From: Arion vulgaris
Taxonomy: Eukaryota > Mollusca > Gastropoda > Stylommatophora > Arionidae
Assembly (NCBI GenBank): GCA_020796225.1
Contig: CM036764.1
Span: 21,404,733 to 21,468,732 of the forward strand
DNA: 64,000 nt
Direction: 5' to 3'
Both the position numbers and the translations under genes were made by a program. The notes beneath the pieces are model-generated. The model was not told the DNA's origin and searched no databases. It saw only the letters and a list, made by a program, of their open reading frames with translations. Positions 20,991 to 32,290 of the stretch are shown here, one piece after another. Numbering within the stretch: the stretch's first letter is position 1; each line of letters begins with the position of its first letter.

Positions 20991-21767
20991 TCATTCTTCA
21001 CGCCAATTTTATTATTCTTTTTGTGATATATAATTGTTCCTTTGACAAGAATGCTTGATCTACGTTGTGCGATTTTGCGCCCATGGTGACTAGGCCCGCC
21101 CACCCGATTTCAGCCAGCTGTTTATTTACTAGGTAGCTAGCCCTAGGGTACTATCCATTCTGCCGAATATTTCGGCCCAGATCTACATCTGTTCGATCAG
21201 CTTTTTGCAGTATATTTGGGCTTTGTGATCTATGTCAAACAGTGAGTTGCTACTGTTATACCCTTTCTGACTGAGAAAACTTCAGATTACTACTAGCTGC
21301 TTTGTTCTGTAGAGAAAGTCTTACAAGGTATACCCGTTTCTAAATCTTATTCAGGGCTTACAAAAAATACTTGTATATATCTGTATTATAGCTAAAAGTC
21401 AATCTAAAAATGATATATTTATTATTTCTTGTTTAATTGTTTCAAATGTGTGATTATTGTCATGTTGCATAAAATACAACAAATAATTTGTTTGGTCATA
21501 ATTGTTAATACATGGTTATTTTATGTTGCAGTGTTGCAATGTTGCCTCATGTGTGATATTGCAATTAAAATGGCAAAGGCTGTTCTTAAGCATGGCACTT
21601 GATGTTTAATCTCTTTATTTTATTTTATTTTATTTTGTGTGTCAGCGCAATCTCTTTATTTTATTGAATTGTGTGTCAGCGCTTAATAAATTTCATAATT
21701 TATATATCACGCTATGTTTTATGCTTTTAATTGTATATGACACTTATGTTATTGAGAAGAGGTCTGG

Positions 21768-21985
21768 TCGAATGGAATAGAGCGGGCACCAGGAGACCGG
21801 GTTCAATCCTCATAAGGGCATACAGTTTTTTTCTGTCAGGAGCATAAAGAAAAAAATTGAGCCTAAAGTTTCACGACAGCTGCACTAGCCATGCAGCCAT
21901 TAAATTCCTCAGGCTCATGACCCTCCTGTCCTAAACTGCCCTAAAAAACGGTATTACAGACAGTAAAGACAGTTATTAAAATGAG
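21768..21985 (+). mobile_element. SINE family A copy
   Basis: Head GAGGTCTGGTCGAATGGAAT, B box GGGTTCAATCC (a perfect match to GGTTCRANNCC), body CTGCACTAGCCATGCAGCCA. This is the best-preserved family A promoter in the window. Confidence 0.82.
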
Positions 21986-22224
21986 CATACTTATAATAGA
22001 TTTGGACGAGTATACTAAGCTTCTGCTATTTGATATATTCTTGCAGAGTTTGAAGCTTATATAATATTGTTTGTGACACATATTTTGTACCTAGGTTTAC
22101 ATTTGAAATTTCTTTACAGTATTGTATATTATTCATGTTTTTTTTGGTTGTGTTTTTTTGTAAACTGCAGTCTTTAACAAATTTTGAGTACATCTAGGGA
22201 TTGTTCAACTCAGCTACACTAATT

Positions 22225-22350
22225 TTTTTGTAGCATTGTTGCTGGAGCTACTGAGTTTGTGCTTTGTGCAACACTCATGGCAGATGGTGTGCCATTTCTG
22301 CAGAGAGGACGAGCCATAATCGGAAACCGTGCAATGAAGTCCATTCTTTG
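22225..22350 (+). mobile_element. SINE family G fragment
   Basis: It contains GGAGCTACTGAGTTTGTGCT, TGCAACACTCATGGCAGATG and GTGTGCCATTTCTGCAGAGA. It is shared with 27395-27505 (minus) and 62110-62250. Confidence 0.62.
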
Positions 22351-22799
22351 CCTTTTTTTTTTAGTTTTAAGTAGAGAGGAGAATAACAATTTGCAAATCT
22401 ACAGAAGAACATCAGATCAATAGACATATTAGGTAATTGAGCCGATGTTATTGCAGTCCTGGCTGGCCTATAAGTGCTCAGTCTCCTCTATCAGAAGTCT
22501 AAGAGCAGTGCATGCTGATGGTTTGTAATGGTTCGCTGGTCTAACACACTCTTCACTGTGCTACTTAGGTTTCCAGTCCTGCATATACAACATCTGATCC
22601 CTAACTACATACAGAGCTGTATAGATTCAGCAAGTGATCACTGAACGACTGAAGAACATCTCTAGCCTAATCCACCTTCAACTCCCAGACAACAATCAGT
22701 GCTGTTGGTGCAAGTCTGTCTGCTCTCTTATTACTGCACACACTCATATGGTGGGTATTCTGTAGGGCAGAGAAATTGAGGCACCTTGCACGAGGCTGT

Positions 22800-22930
22800 T
22801 GCCCTGCATGTACAGGTCATCTGGTTTATTTTCTCTTAATAAGAAAAAAACTTGTGATGTTACTGAGGGTCGAACATAGAAGATTTCCGTGCAGTCCTGC
22901 ACTTAACCATTTAGTCCACCGCTCTCCCTA
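22800..22930 (-). mobile_element. SINE-like tRNA head (single copy here)
   Basis: On the minus strand, AGCGGTGGACTAAATGGTTA followed by a B-box-like TGTTCGACCCTC resembles a tRNA-derived SINE promoter. Confidence 0.5.
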
Positions 22931-23097
22931 ACATAAAATGCAAATATAAATTGAGCAATTATTACAAAAGCTAACATGTCCACAGTAGAATCAAATCCAA
23001 TTCTGAGCCTAAAATTCAATGACTGCTTTGTTCAAAGCTTTTTCTTTATGATATTGTCAAAACATGAAAAACTTTCTTATTGGGGACTTACTTTTGA

Positions 23098-23290
23098 GAA
23101 GTTTTCATACGTCTTTTAACTTGATAGTTTTCATACATCTTGTAACTTGATAGTTTTCATACGTCTTGTAACTTGATAGTTTTCATACATCTTGTAACTT
23201 GATAGTTTTCATACATCTTGTAACTTGATAGTTTTCATACATCTTGTAACTTGATAGTTTTCATATGTCTTGGAACCTGATAGTTTTTCC
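23098..23290 (+). repeat. 26-bp minisatellite, about 7 units
   Basis: Unit GTTTTCATACATCTTGTAAC + TTGATA, with GTTTTCATAC at 23101, 23127 and onward. Internal variation is mostly substitution, such as ACGTC/ACATC. Confidence 0.93.
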
Positions 23291-23329
23291 CTTGAAATTG
23301 GGCATTGCTTGTTTCATGTGTATGTGTTA

Positions 23330-23760
23330 CTTAGAAATATTATTAGATGAACTGAATGATGTTGTAGAAGGGTTGAGCTGTGCTAAGTAATGTATTTGTT
23401 TGACGATCGATTGGACCATTATCATTTCACTTTGGTGAATATCCATGTGTGCTTTGATATCTTTTTTACACAGGAAGATTTTAGTGGCAGTGCAAGAAAT
23501 CTGTAACACTGGCGAAAATTCCCAATGAATTTTTGAAAATATTTGTAAGAATTTTGATTTAACCTTTTTAATGAATTTTGCCAGGCAGCGGCTTTGCTGC
23601 TTACTGTTATCGATTTTCATTTGCCAAGGGTTCTTTTAAATGCTCAACTTGAACATGGTACCTCCTTTTTATTGTCCTCCTCTGATAGGACTAGAAACTC
23701 GATCTCGTCTACATTGAGATCGGAATCTCTGAAAAGATATCTCAAGTGCCCAATTCATAG
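23330..23760 (-). mobile_element. SINE family F copy
   Basis: The minus strand carries the body common to 41575-42010 and others: GGCAAAATTCATTAAAAAGG, GTGCCGC..TGCAC-type segment, TCTTCCTGTGTAAAAAAGAT. The tRNA-like head is incomplete. Confidence 0.72.
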
Positions 23761-23811
23761 AATGAATCGAGTACCTTTAAAGATGAGACAGAGAGAGAAA
23801 ATTTTGATTTA

Positions 23812-23938
23812 GCCTGACTTCATGGCATGGAAGAGCGTCAACATCTGAGATTATAGCAAACACCATAGACAGAGATTTGTGGAGATCCATGATAGACTTC
23901 GCCAGCCGGCACGGCACTTGATGATGATGACCTTTAAA
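23812..23938 (+). mobile_element. LINE 3' end with (GAT)n tail
   Basis: DLWRSMIDFASRHGT-like sequence ends in TTGATGATGATGACC. It is the same family as the minus-strand fragment at 61545-61915. Confidence 0.5.
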
Positions 23939-24014
23939 ATGATAGTAAGTAAAGAACCCTTTTTATATCACATGGTGTATAGGGTAATACAGTGTTAGAC
24001 CCATATTTTTTTTT

Positions 24015-24220
24015 TATTGACTCATCACACAATGAGTGATGTGGTCAGCATCACGCCGGCCTCCTTTACATCACATTGTTTTTCTGGGTATCCAATTCAG
24101 GCTGAGTCGACATGAGAGCCGTTACGGTGGGAAAAAATTTCATGCCTTCTTGTGTAATTGAACCCAGACCACTTGCCTAAGAAGCAAGTTCACTAACTAC
24201 ACTACTGCAGCTCTCATCAA
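24015..24220 (-). mobile_element. SINE family C copy
   Basis: On the minus strand the head runs GAGAGCTGCAGTAGTGTAGT. The B box is GGGTTCAATTAC and the body includes GTGATGCTGACCACATCACT. Copies are at 42716, 53496 and 56442. Confidence 0.78.
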
Positions 24221-24474
24221 GCGAGATGCAAGCACCATAACTCCAACTAAACAGTGAAATCAATGAACAAACATATTCAAGAGGTTATTCAGAATCCTAG
24301 ATTGATATGAAATATGTGCTGCTGCTACTACTTTATGCAGTATTTGAAGTTTGTATGTTTTGTCACTATCAACGAACTGCTTTTGTTGAATTGTTTAAAC
24401 AAAAATGTACACAAAATATGAAATAAATATATTTTCCATGTTTTTTTTTTATGTATGTTTGTTATCTGGATTAT

Positions 24475-24632
24475 TTTTAACATTTTCATTGTCATTATTT
24501 TCATTATTACCATCATTTTCATTATTACCATCATTTTCATTATTACCATTATTTTCATCATTACCATCATTTTCATCATTAACATCATTTTCATCATTAA
24601 CATCATGTTCATCATTAACATCAACATGTTCC
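24475..24632 (+). repeat. 15-bp trinucleotide-like array (ATTACCATCATTTTC)n
   Basis: About ten 15-bp units. The period is a multiple of three, so it yields false frames of MMKMM or NDEND repeats. Confidence 0.92.
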
Positions 24633-24954
24633 AGTGATCTCTCCAAAAAAATATGATAAAAAAAACTTGAATACATGTTTTTCACATGTAACGAAACTGA
24701 ATTTTCTAAATTATTACCAATGTTGCATTTATTTTTATGATGTATTTAACGGATACCCAAAGTTGCATTAAACATCAGCTACAGTATATGTTATTTTGTA
24801 TTACATTGTGGTTGCAAGGACATTGTGTTTCATTTGACCCTAAGACAAGCTACAGTAGTTCCTCTCTTAATGATGGCTTTTCTTCACCATTTGAACCATG
24901 AACCACCTGTACATTAACAACCCGTTCTTCTGAGCAAAAACAGCATATCATCAT

Positions 24955-25400
24955 CATCAAGTAGTTTGTCCCTTCCGGAATTTGGCTCCCATGACAGCAG
25001 TCCTGAACAACTCTCTATTCTGTGCAAGTTGACCGGCGTCAAAAGCAGTCATTCTCAGATCGTCAATGACATTTTTCATCCATCGTCTTCTAGGTCTTCC
25101 TCTAATTCTTCTTCCAGGCACCATTCCCTCCAAAATTATCTTCTCTAGGCACTCATGTTTGCTGTGTCCTAAATATACAATTTTCCTTGATGTTATGCTC
25201 TTTAATAGCCAACTCTCTTTTAATATCAAACTGTTGCAGAACAGAAGCATTTGTTCTTTTCTCTGTCCATGATATTCTAAGTACTCTTCTGTAGCATTTG
25301 CATTCAAAGGCATTGATGATCTTCTCCACCGCTTTGTCAATGTTCCAAATCTCACAACCATAAACAGCATATATCAGAGTGATATTAAAAACAATCAACT
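24955..25400 (-). mobile_element. LINE 3' part: reverse transcriptase C-terminus
   Basis: The minus strand reads AVYGCEIWNIDKAVEKIINA, RRVLRISWTEKRTN, YLGHSKHECLEKIILEGMVP, RRIRGRPRRRWMKN and DDLRMTAFDAGQLAQNRELF, ending GAKFRKGQTT. The order (YG.E.W, CYR..LRI.W..(K/)RTN, GHI.R, GRPRR.W) is the canonical LINE tail. One frameshift splits it. It ends near a (GAT)-rich tract. Confidence 0.85.
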
Positions 25401-26004
25401 ATCTAATCAACGATCTCAAATCTGTTGTTTACTGATGGCTGTGCCCTTACTACTAACCCTGAGAAGGATATGCAGACCTGTATGAATACCTTTCCTATGG
25501 CCTGGGATATGTTTGGTCTTACTATCAGCAGCAGAAAAATTGAGGCCATGTTTCTGCTACTCCCAGAAGAGCAGTACCACGGCCGAGTCATCATTGTTAA
25601 ATACCATCATCTCCTGCCAATAAACCCCATTGCTGACCACCCTGTTGTACGCCAGTGAGACATGGACATTGTATGACGGACATGTAAGAAAAAGAAACAA
25701 CTCAAAACTTTCCGTACGTTATTTAGAATTCGGAAATTTCAGATACTGAAACCCTCACAAGAGCCAAGATTGCAAGAGTCAAGACTGTTACAGTAGGCTA
25801 GGTGATTGATAAGATGACATGAGACGATCACGTTACGCTGATGCCTGATAAATACATTCCTAAACAGTTGATGCATAGCAATCAAGATGGTGGCAAGAGG
25901 ATGGTCTATGAACAGTAGAAACACTTCAAAGACAAAATCAGTATGTCTCTAGTAAGCTTCATTATAGACACCACATTCTGAGAATTTATCTATCACCACC
26001 GAAT

Positions 26005-27215
26005 ATGATTAAACATCTCGAGAGGACCTTGCATAACTGAGAAGTGTGGCTTTGTTGAAGTGTAGAGAAGACAAACTGAACATCTGGAGAGGACCTTGCA
26101 TAACTGAGAAGTGTTGCTTTGTTGAAGTAGAGAAGAAGACAAACTGACATCGAAAGACAATAACGAGAAGTGCTTTGTTGAAGTGATAAGAAGACAAACT
26201 ACACATCTGAAAAGGACCTCTCATGAACTGATGTAGTGTGGCTTTGTTGACCTGTAGAGAAGACAAACTGAACATCTCGAGAGGACCTCTCATAACTGAG
26301 AAGTGTGGCTTTGTTGAAGTGTAGAGAAGACAAACTGAACATCTCGAGAGGACCTCTCATAACTGAGAAGTGTAGCTTTGTTGAAGTGTAGAGAAGACAA
26401 ACTGAACATCTGGAGAGGACCTCTCATAACTGAGAAGTGTTGCTTTGTTGAAGTGTAGAGAAGACAAACTGAACATCTGGAGAGGACCTCTCATAACTGA
26501 GAAGTGTGGCTTTGTTGAAGTGTAGAGAAGACAAACTGAACATCTCGAGAGGACCTCTCATAACTGAGAAGTGTGGCTTTGTTGAAGTGTAGAGAAGACA
26601 AACTGAACATCTGGAGAGGACCTCTCATAACTGAGAAGTGTGGCTTTGTTGAAGTGTAGAGAAGACAAACTGAACATCTGGAGAGGACCTCTCATAACTG
26701 AGAAGTGTGGCTTTGTTGAAGTGTAGAGAAGACAAACTGAACATCTGGAGAGGACCTCTCATAACTGAGAAGTGTGGCTTTGTTGAAGTGTAGAGAAGAC
26801 AAACTGAACATCTGGAGAGGACCTCTCATAACTGAGAAGTGTTGCTTTGTTGAAGTGTAGAGAAGACAAACTGAACATCTCGAGAGGACCTCTCATAACT
26901 GAGAAGTGTAGCTTTGTTGAAGTGTAGAGAAGACAAACTGAACATCTGGAGAGGACCTCTCATAACTGAGAAGTGTGGCTTTGTTGAAGTGTAGAGAAGA
27001 CAAACTGAACATCTGGAGAGGACCTCTCATAACTGAGAAGTGTTGCTTTGTTGAAGTGTAGAGAAGACAAACTGAACATCTCGAGAGGACCTCTCATAAC
27101 TGAGAAGTGTAGCTTTGTTGAAGTGTAGAGAAGACAAACTGAACATCTGGAGAGGACCTCTCATAACTGAGAAGTGTTGCTTTGTTGAAGCACAGAGAAG
27201 AAGACAAACTGCCCG
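26005..27215 (+). repeat. 67-bp satellite, about 18 units
   Basis: Unit ACTGAACATCTGGAGAGGAC, then CTCTCATAACTGAGAAGTGT, then GGCTTTGTTGAAGTGTAGAG and AAGACAA. The starts at 26535 and 26602 differ by 67. Each unit carries a GAGAGG-A-CCTCTC dyad. The first three units are the most divergent, and the array core is near-identical. Confidence 0.95.
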
Positions 27216-27394
27216 AAAAGACAAGAAACAACAGCCAGCGTTCCAGTGTTAGACTCAACAGGCACCTCCGAATACAGCAGAGATACAAAAACACACGTCT
27301 GAAAATGTTGTAATCATCACTTGCGATGGATAACTATTATCTGTTAGTGCTAAATGGTCTAAATCCGAATGATTGACTTCAGTGCACCAGGTTT

Positions 27395-27505
27395 CCCCAT
27401 GTGGCTTGGCCCCTCTCCACAGAAATGGCACGCCACCTTCTGAGAGTATTGCACAAACCACCAACTACATAGCTCCAGTAGCAATCCTAGTTGTTTCTGG
27501 AAAAA
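27395..27505 (-). mobile_element. SINE family G fragment
   Basis: The minus strand contains GATTGCTACTGGAGCTA, TGCACAATACTCTCAGAAGG and GGCGTGCCATTTCTGTGGAG, matching 22225-22350. Confidence 0.6.
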
Positions 27506-27989
27506 ATGCACTCGCAGAGTGACTCTTCCCGGGTTTGAACCAATGACCTTCGTTAATGTTAGTTAAAGGATGCGTTCTGATAATATCTTTGATTTACGTA
27601 ATATATACTACAGTTTACTATAATAGATAGTTGATACGTTGTTTTTTCACCATTGTCTATTTGATGGTGGATACTGATAGTGTGATTGTGTTCACTAACG
27701 TGTCCATGAAGAAATCAGAGACTGAAGGAGCTTTTGTTTTCTTTTTCATTTATCTGGTCATCATGCCGTTCCTCTCTTTATTGAACATCTTTACCTAGAT
27801 CTATGTGGCGTACAGGTTACCTGCTCGCTTCTGCTTCCAAAGGTTCTCGGTTCGCTTCCTTATGGAGCCTTTGGAATATTTTTTGTAGAGATCTCTAACC
27901 TCAATGTAGGTGAGATCGAGTTGCAGTCCTATCGAGTCAGACGATAAACGTAGGTCTCCTCTTCAAGTTAAGCATGTAAAAATCCCTTA

Positions 27990-28410
27990 TTTTGTCATCA
28001 CACTGCTACGGGTTGTTGCCCAGTGTCATCACACTGCTACCGGGTTGTTGCCCAGTGTCATCACACTGCTACCGGGTTGTTGCCCAGTGTCATCACACTG
28101 CTACCGGGTTGTTGCCCAGTGTCATCACACTGCTAACGGGTTGTTGCCCAGTGTCGTCACACTGCTACCAGGTTGTTGCCCAGTGTCGACACACTGCTAC
28201 CGGGTTGTTGCCCAGTGTCATCACACTGCTAACGGGTTGTTGCCCAGTGTCATCACACTGCTACCGGGTTGTTGCCCAGTGTCATCACACTGCTACCGGT
28301 TGTTGCCAGTGTCATCACACTGCTAACGGGTTGTTGCCCAGTGTCATCACACTGCTACCGGGTTGTTGCCCAGTGTCATCACACTGCTACCGGGTTGTTG
28401 CCCAGTGTCA
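27990..28410 (-). repeat. 32-bp minisatellite derived from a LINE 3' end
   Basis: Thirteen or so units of CATCACACTGCTACCGGGTT + GTTGCCCAGTGT. The same 32 bp occurs once, as the terminal sequence, in the LINE copy at 33545-33590. It also occurs once, diverged and inverted, at 31700-31735. Because 32 is not a multiple of three, all three frames stay open, creating false reading frames. Confidence 0.93.
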
Positions 28411-28518
28411 TGGTTTTCTGTTTTTGTCTCTTGAGCTGTTCTGGTGGCTTGGGTGATTATTATATTTGCTCTTTGACAGAATTCTGCTATGCCATCTAAC
28501 TATCTTTTTCGTGGTCTT
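28411..28518 (-). mobile_element. LINE 3'-end fragment attached to the 32-bp array
   Basis: TGGTTTTCTGTTTTTGTCTC and the following 90 bp match 33585-33690, the terminal part of the minus-oriented LINE there. Confidence 0.75.
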
Positions 28519-28889
28519 ACTCTCGCCTTAAAACCCTTGGCGGTTCAAAATTGAAAAGTGCAGACTGAAAAGCCACTGTCTGGGCAAAATTCATTAGAAA
28601 AATATTTTAAAACAAATTCCTACAAAATATTTTTACCATCTTCTACATTGTATCGGGTACCCTCACCGGTGTTATGGAGGTTTTCACCGCCGCCGAGATC
28701 TTATTGTGTAAGAAATAGATTGGAGTTTCCATGTAACATTGGACATGGTTACTGACGAAGATGATGGTCCTAGCAATCAATCAATATTTCGTTTTGTGGT
28801 ATACCCAAATGATTATTTATCATGAAAAATGTGTGGCATAGTGACATCAGCTATGTCGCTTTGTCAAACTCATTTGGTATAATCTATTT

Positions 28890-29073
28890 TTTTCTGATCC
28901 AGAAGCACTTGAGCTTTCAGCTCTTCGGCTAGGTGCCATGGACATTGCAACCCTTTGGTTGGTGCCACGAACACCATAAATCTGGAGAACCTGTGGCTTT
29001 TCTGCCAGCCCGCAGAAGACTTGTCACACCGTCATCCAACGCGCTATGTACACGCTGGGCAGGCGCCCTGGTA
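28890..29073 (-). mobile_element. SINE family B copy
   Basis: On the minus strand a head GCGTGTACATAGCGCGTTGG is followed by GCAGAAAAGCCACAGGTTCT, GGTGTTCGTGGCACC and CAAGTGCTTCTGGATCAG. The B box is rearranged (CTGCGGGCTGGCAG). Confidence 0.72.
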
Positions 29074-29221
29074 TAATCTATAAGGCTCACATATACTTCT
29101 CTTTTTACGTGTTCTTGTCTCAAGACAGTCGTGTGAAAAAAGTGTCATTAATGGACATAATTAAGCTACATTATAACCAGTTCTTGGCGTGCCTTAGCTG
29201 ATGGTAATGATACTTAACAGA

Positions 29222-30285
29222 TTGCTCATTGTTCATTGCTTACTTGAGGGTCATCTTGTTCATTGCTTACTTGAGGGTTATCTTGCTCATTGCTCACTTG
29301 AGGGTCATCTTGCTCATTGCTCACTTGAGGTCATCTTGTCATTGCTCACTTGAGGGTCATCTTGCTCACTTGAGGGTCATCTTGCTCACTTGAGGGTCAT
29401 CTTGCTCATTGCTCACTTGAGGGTCATCTTGCTCATTGCTCACTTGAGGGTCATCTTGCTCATTGCTCACTTGAGGGTCATCTTGCTCATTTCTCACTTG
29501 AGGGTCATCTTGCTCATTGCTCACTTGAGGGTCATCTTGCTCACTTGAGGGTCATCTTGCTCACTTGAGGGTCATCTTGCTCATTGCTCACTTGAGGTCA
29601 TCTTGCTCATTGCTCACTTGAGGTCATCTTGCTCATTGCTCAATTGAGGGTCATCTTGCTCTTTGCTCAATTGAGGGTCATCTTGCTCACTTGAGGGTCA
29701 TCTTGCTCATTGCTCACTTGAGGGTCATCTTGCTCATTGCTCAATTGAGGGTCATCTTGATCATTGCTCACTTGAGGGTCATCTTGCTCATTGCTCACTT
29801 GAGGGTCATCTTGCTCATTGCTCACTTGAGGGTCATCTTGCTCATTGCTCACTTGAGGGTCATCTTGCTCATTGCTCACTTGAGGGTCATCTTGCTTATT
29901 GCTCAATTGAGGGTCATCTTGATCATTGCTCACTTGAGGGTCATCTTGCTCACTTGAGGGTCATCTTGCTCACTTGAGGGTCATCTTGCTCATTGCTCAT
30001 TTGAGGGTCATCTTGCTCACTTGAGGGTCATCTTGCTCATTGCTCACTTGAGGGTCATCTTGCTCATTGTTTACTTGAGGGTCATCTTGTTCATTGTTTA
30101 CTTGAAGGTCATCTTGCTCATTGCTCAATTGAGGGTCATCTTGCTCATTGCTCACTTGAGGGTCATCTTGCTCACTTGAGGGTCATCTTGCTCACTTGAG
30201 GGTCATCTTGCTCATTGCTCACTTGAGGGTCATCTTGTTCATTGTTTACTTGAGGGTCATCTTGCTCACTTGAGGGTCATCTTCA
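29222..30285 (+). repeat. 27-bp minisatellite with 20-bp short units, about 40 units
   Basis: Unit GGGTCATCTTGCTCATTGCT + CACTTGA (27 bp). Many units lack the 7-bp ATTGCTC segment and are 20 bp. The 27-bp units keep frame and spell NEQDDPQVS on the minus strand, but the 20-bp units break it. I do not consider this coding. Confidence 0.95.
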
Positions 30286-30363
30286 TCAAATATGTCCTCC
30301 TAGACATGCATTCCAGTGTGTTTGTTAGACTTAACAACTCCTGTTCTGTGTTGGTTAATGTAT

Positions 30364-30905
30364 CTACTGGGGCTTCTTTCGAGGTTTTTCCGTCTTGCCG
30401 CACATATCGGTATGCATAACTTGCGCAACCCGGATAGAGAATACTATTTTCTTTGTTGAAATCGTCAGGCGTTTCTTTCTCTTAAAGCGTTGATGATGTC
30501 GCTTTGTCCATAAAGACTCATTCGATCGCATCATTGCTTGCAGTGCATCCGCTCTTTCATTGCCATTCACTCCAGAATGACCTGGGAAAAAGATGAAGGT
30601 AAGTGTCTGGATTGTCGCATTTTGTATTCATTGCATCCACTGCCTTCATACATAACCGGTTTGATCTTCTGTATCATGCTCACACAGAGTCGCTGAGCAT
30701 GCATGCACGGGTGAATGTTTGCGTCTGTAGCCACTCCAAAGATTGTGTCACTACCATAGCCATGCTGCTGGTAGTTGTCACTTATGTGCCACTTACCTCT
30801 GTGATGTCCTTTCCTTTAGTTCTATCCGTAAAATTACATGCACTCCTGCTACGCCGAATCACAGAACCATCAGTGTAGACAACAGCATCTTCCTTCAATA
30901 CTTAA
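30364..30905 (-). mobile_element. LINE RNase H remnant
   Basis: With frame slips the minus strand reads (Y)TDGSVIRRSRSACNFTDRT, later CMLSDSVSM and then FPGHSGVNGNERADALQ. The three blocks match the D...D...H..(R/K)GNE.AD architecture of RNase H. It is decayed and abuts an 18-bp array on its right. Confidence 0.65.
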
Positions 30906-30914
30906 CAGAATAAG

Positions 30915-31215
30915 ATAAATGATTGATCTATGCTACTAAATTGATCTATGCTACTACATTGATCTATGCTACTAAATTGATCTATGCTACTAAATTGATC
31001 TATGCTACTACATTGATCTATGCTACTAAATTTATCTATGCTACTACATTGATCTATGCTACTACATTGATCTATGCTACTAAATTGATCTATGCTACTA
31101 AATTGATCTATGCTACTACATTGATCTATGCACTAAATTGATCTATGCTACTAAATTGATCTATGCTACTACATTGATCTATGCTACTAAATTGATCTAT
31201 GCTACTACCTTGATC
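30915..31215 (+). repeat. 18-bp minisatellite, about 16 units
   Basis: Unit TTGATCTATGCTACTAAA with ACA/AAA variants. The 18-bp period gives false LIYATK frames. Confidence 0.94.
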
Positions 31216-31319
31216 GGTGAACAAATGTACACAATTTCAACAAGTAGGGGAGAACACAAAAAACACCAATATTCAATCATAAGGACATTCTAATGAGCAA
31301 AGCGCACGGACAATGAATA

Positions 31320-31740
31320 AAATATGGACAATGAGCAAAACGCAGTCGTAAAAAATAGCTACATGTGGAATGCGATGCCTGCGAAAAGTTACCAACAACA
31401 CAAGAAAAGACAGAGTCACCAACATCGGCATAAGAAAGAAAGTTGGCACAGAACCTTGCTTAAATTACGAGAAACAAATTCATACATTGAGAAACAAAGA
31501 ATTAAGTGGTTTGGTCACTTATTAGAATGCAGAATGCACCCAAACTCCACAGTATACAGTCTTCTACTACAGAACATCAGGAAAGAAGGCGAGAGGAAGA
31601 CCACGAAAAGGTTAGAGGCATAGCAGAATTCTGTCAAAGAGCAAAAATAACAATCACACAAGACATCAGAATAGCACAAGATAAAAACAGAAAACCACGA
31701 TACTGGTCAACAACCCGATAACAGTGTGACGACAAAAGAA
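31320..31740 (+). mobile_element. LINE 3' end (family HPNSTVY)
   Basis: The plus strand reads MWNAMPAKSYQQHKKRQSHQ, RIKWFGHLLECRMHPNSTVY and further basic sequence. It ends CAACCCGATAACAGTGTGAC. It is the sense copy of the family seen inverted at 33545-34170. Confidence 0.78.
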
Positions 31741-32194
31741 GAAATAGAAGAAGGACATTCTAGTCCCAGATAAGCGACACAATTAGTGCATAAACGACTG
31801 ATTCAATCATGATGCGAGCTTAATATACGAAATGCAATCAAATAAGACAGCGTAACGAAGAATAATATCAATGTATCATAATGAGCATGTTTAATTATGA
31901 ACGGAAACTTACAGAATTCTCGTCATGCTCTGTGGCACTTGTAGCTTCTACAAGAACACTCCTTGCTTCCCTTCCTTTTTCGCCTTTAGCGCAGTGTTCC
32001 ATGTCATTGATATTTCATAAATTATTTATTTATCCAATGTGAGTCTCCGAGTTCTGTTTTTTCTCTTTCTTTTCCTTTTTTCTTCCTTCCTTGCGCAAGT
32101 GAAGATTGTTTTAGTAGGTTTGTCATGGTTCATTCTTATGACATGATGTAACCATTTCCATATTCTATTTTGTAAAGAATATTTTCCACGCCGA

Positions 32195-32290
32195 GCATAG
32201 ATCTAATATCTTATTCAGTTATCAGTTAAATGAAGACTATCATTCTAGTACTCCGGACATGTCCATAGGTGTTCCAGTCCCATCCTCAAC
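32195..32290 (-). mobile_element. LINE C-terminal Cys-tail fragment
   Basis: It shares TATCAGTT, CTATCATT and ACTCCGGACA(T/C)GTCCATAGG with 41270-41345. On the minus strand it gives HLWTCPEY-like sequence. Confidence 0.45.

Larger units (their letters stand above)
27835..28790 (+). mobile_element. SINE family F copy interrupted by LINE and minisatellite
   Basis: The left half at 27835-27985 (GTAGGTGAGATCGAGTTGCA, CCTATCGAGTCAGACGATAA) and the right half at 28520-28790 (TCATTAGAAAAATATTTTAA and the GTGTAAGAAATAGATTGGAG end) together make one family F element. The interval between them is the minus-oriented LINE 3' end and its tandem array. Short similar sequences (AAAATCCCTT and AAAACCCTT) flank the insert. 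Confidence 0.7.

Noticed and set aside
24328..24685. MMLMMKM or NDENDVNDEND proteins
   Set aside because: They are artefacts of a 15-bp trinucleotide-like array on both strands.
27910..28456. 138- and 154-residue frames rich in HCYRVVAQC repeats
   Set aside because: The 32-bp array keeps all three frames open. The sequence is a LINE 3' end, antisense to the element.
29667..29957. Open frames with NEQDDPQVS or MRVILLIAHL repeats
   Set aside because: They arise because the 27-bp unit is a multiple of three. They exist on both strands and are broken by 20-bp units, with no start context or other coding sign.
29222..30285. Possible CRISPR array
   Set aside because: The repeats are head-to-tail without unique spacers, and the surroundings are animal DNA.
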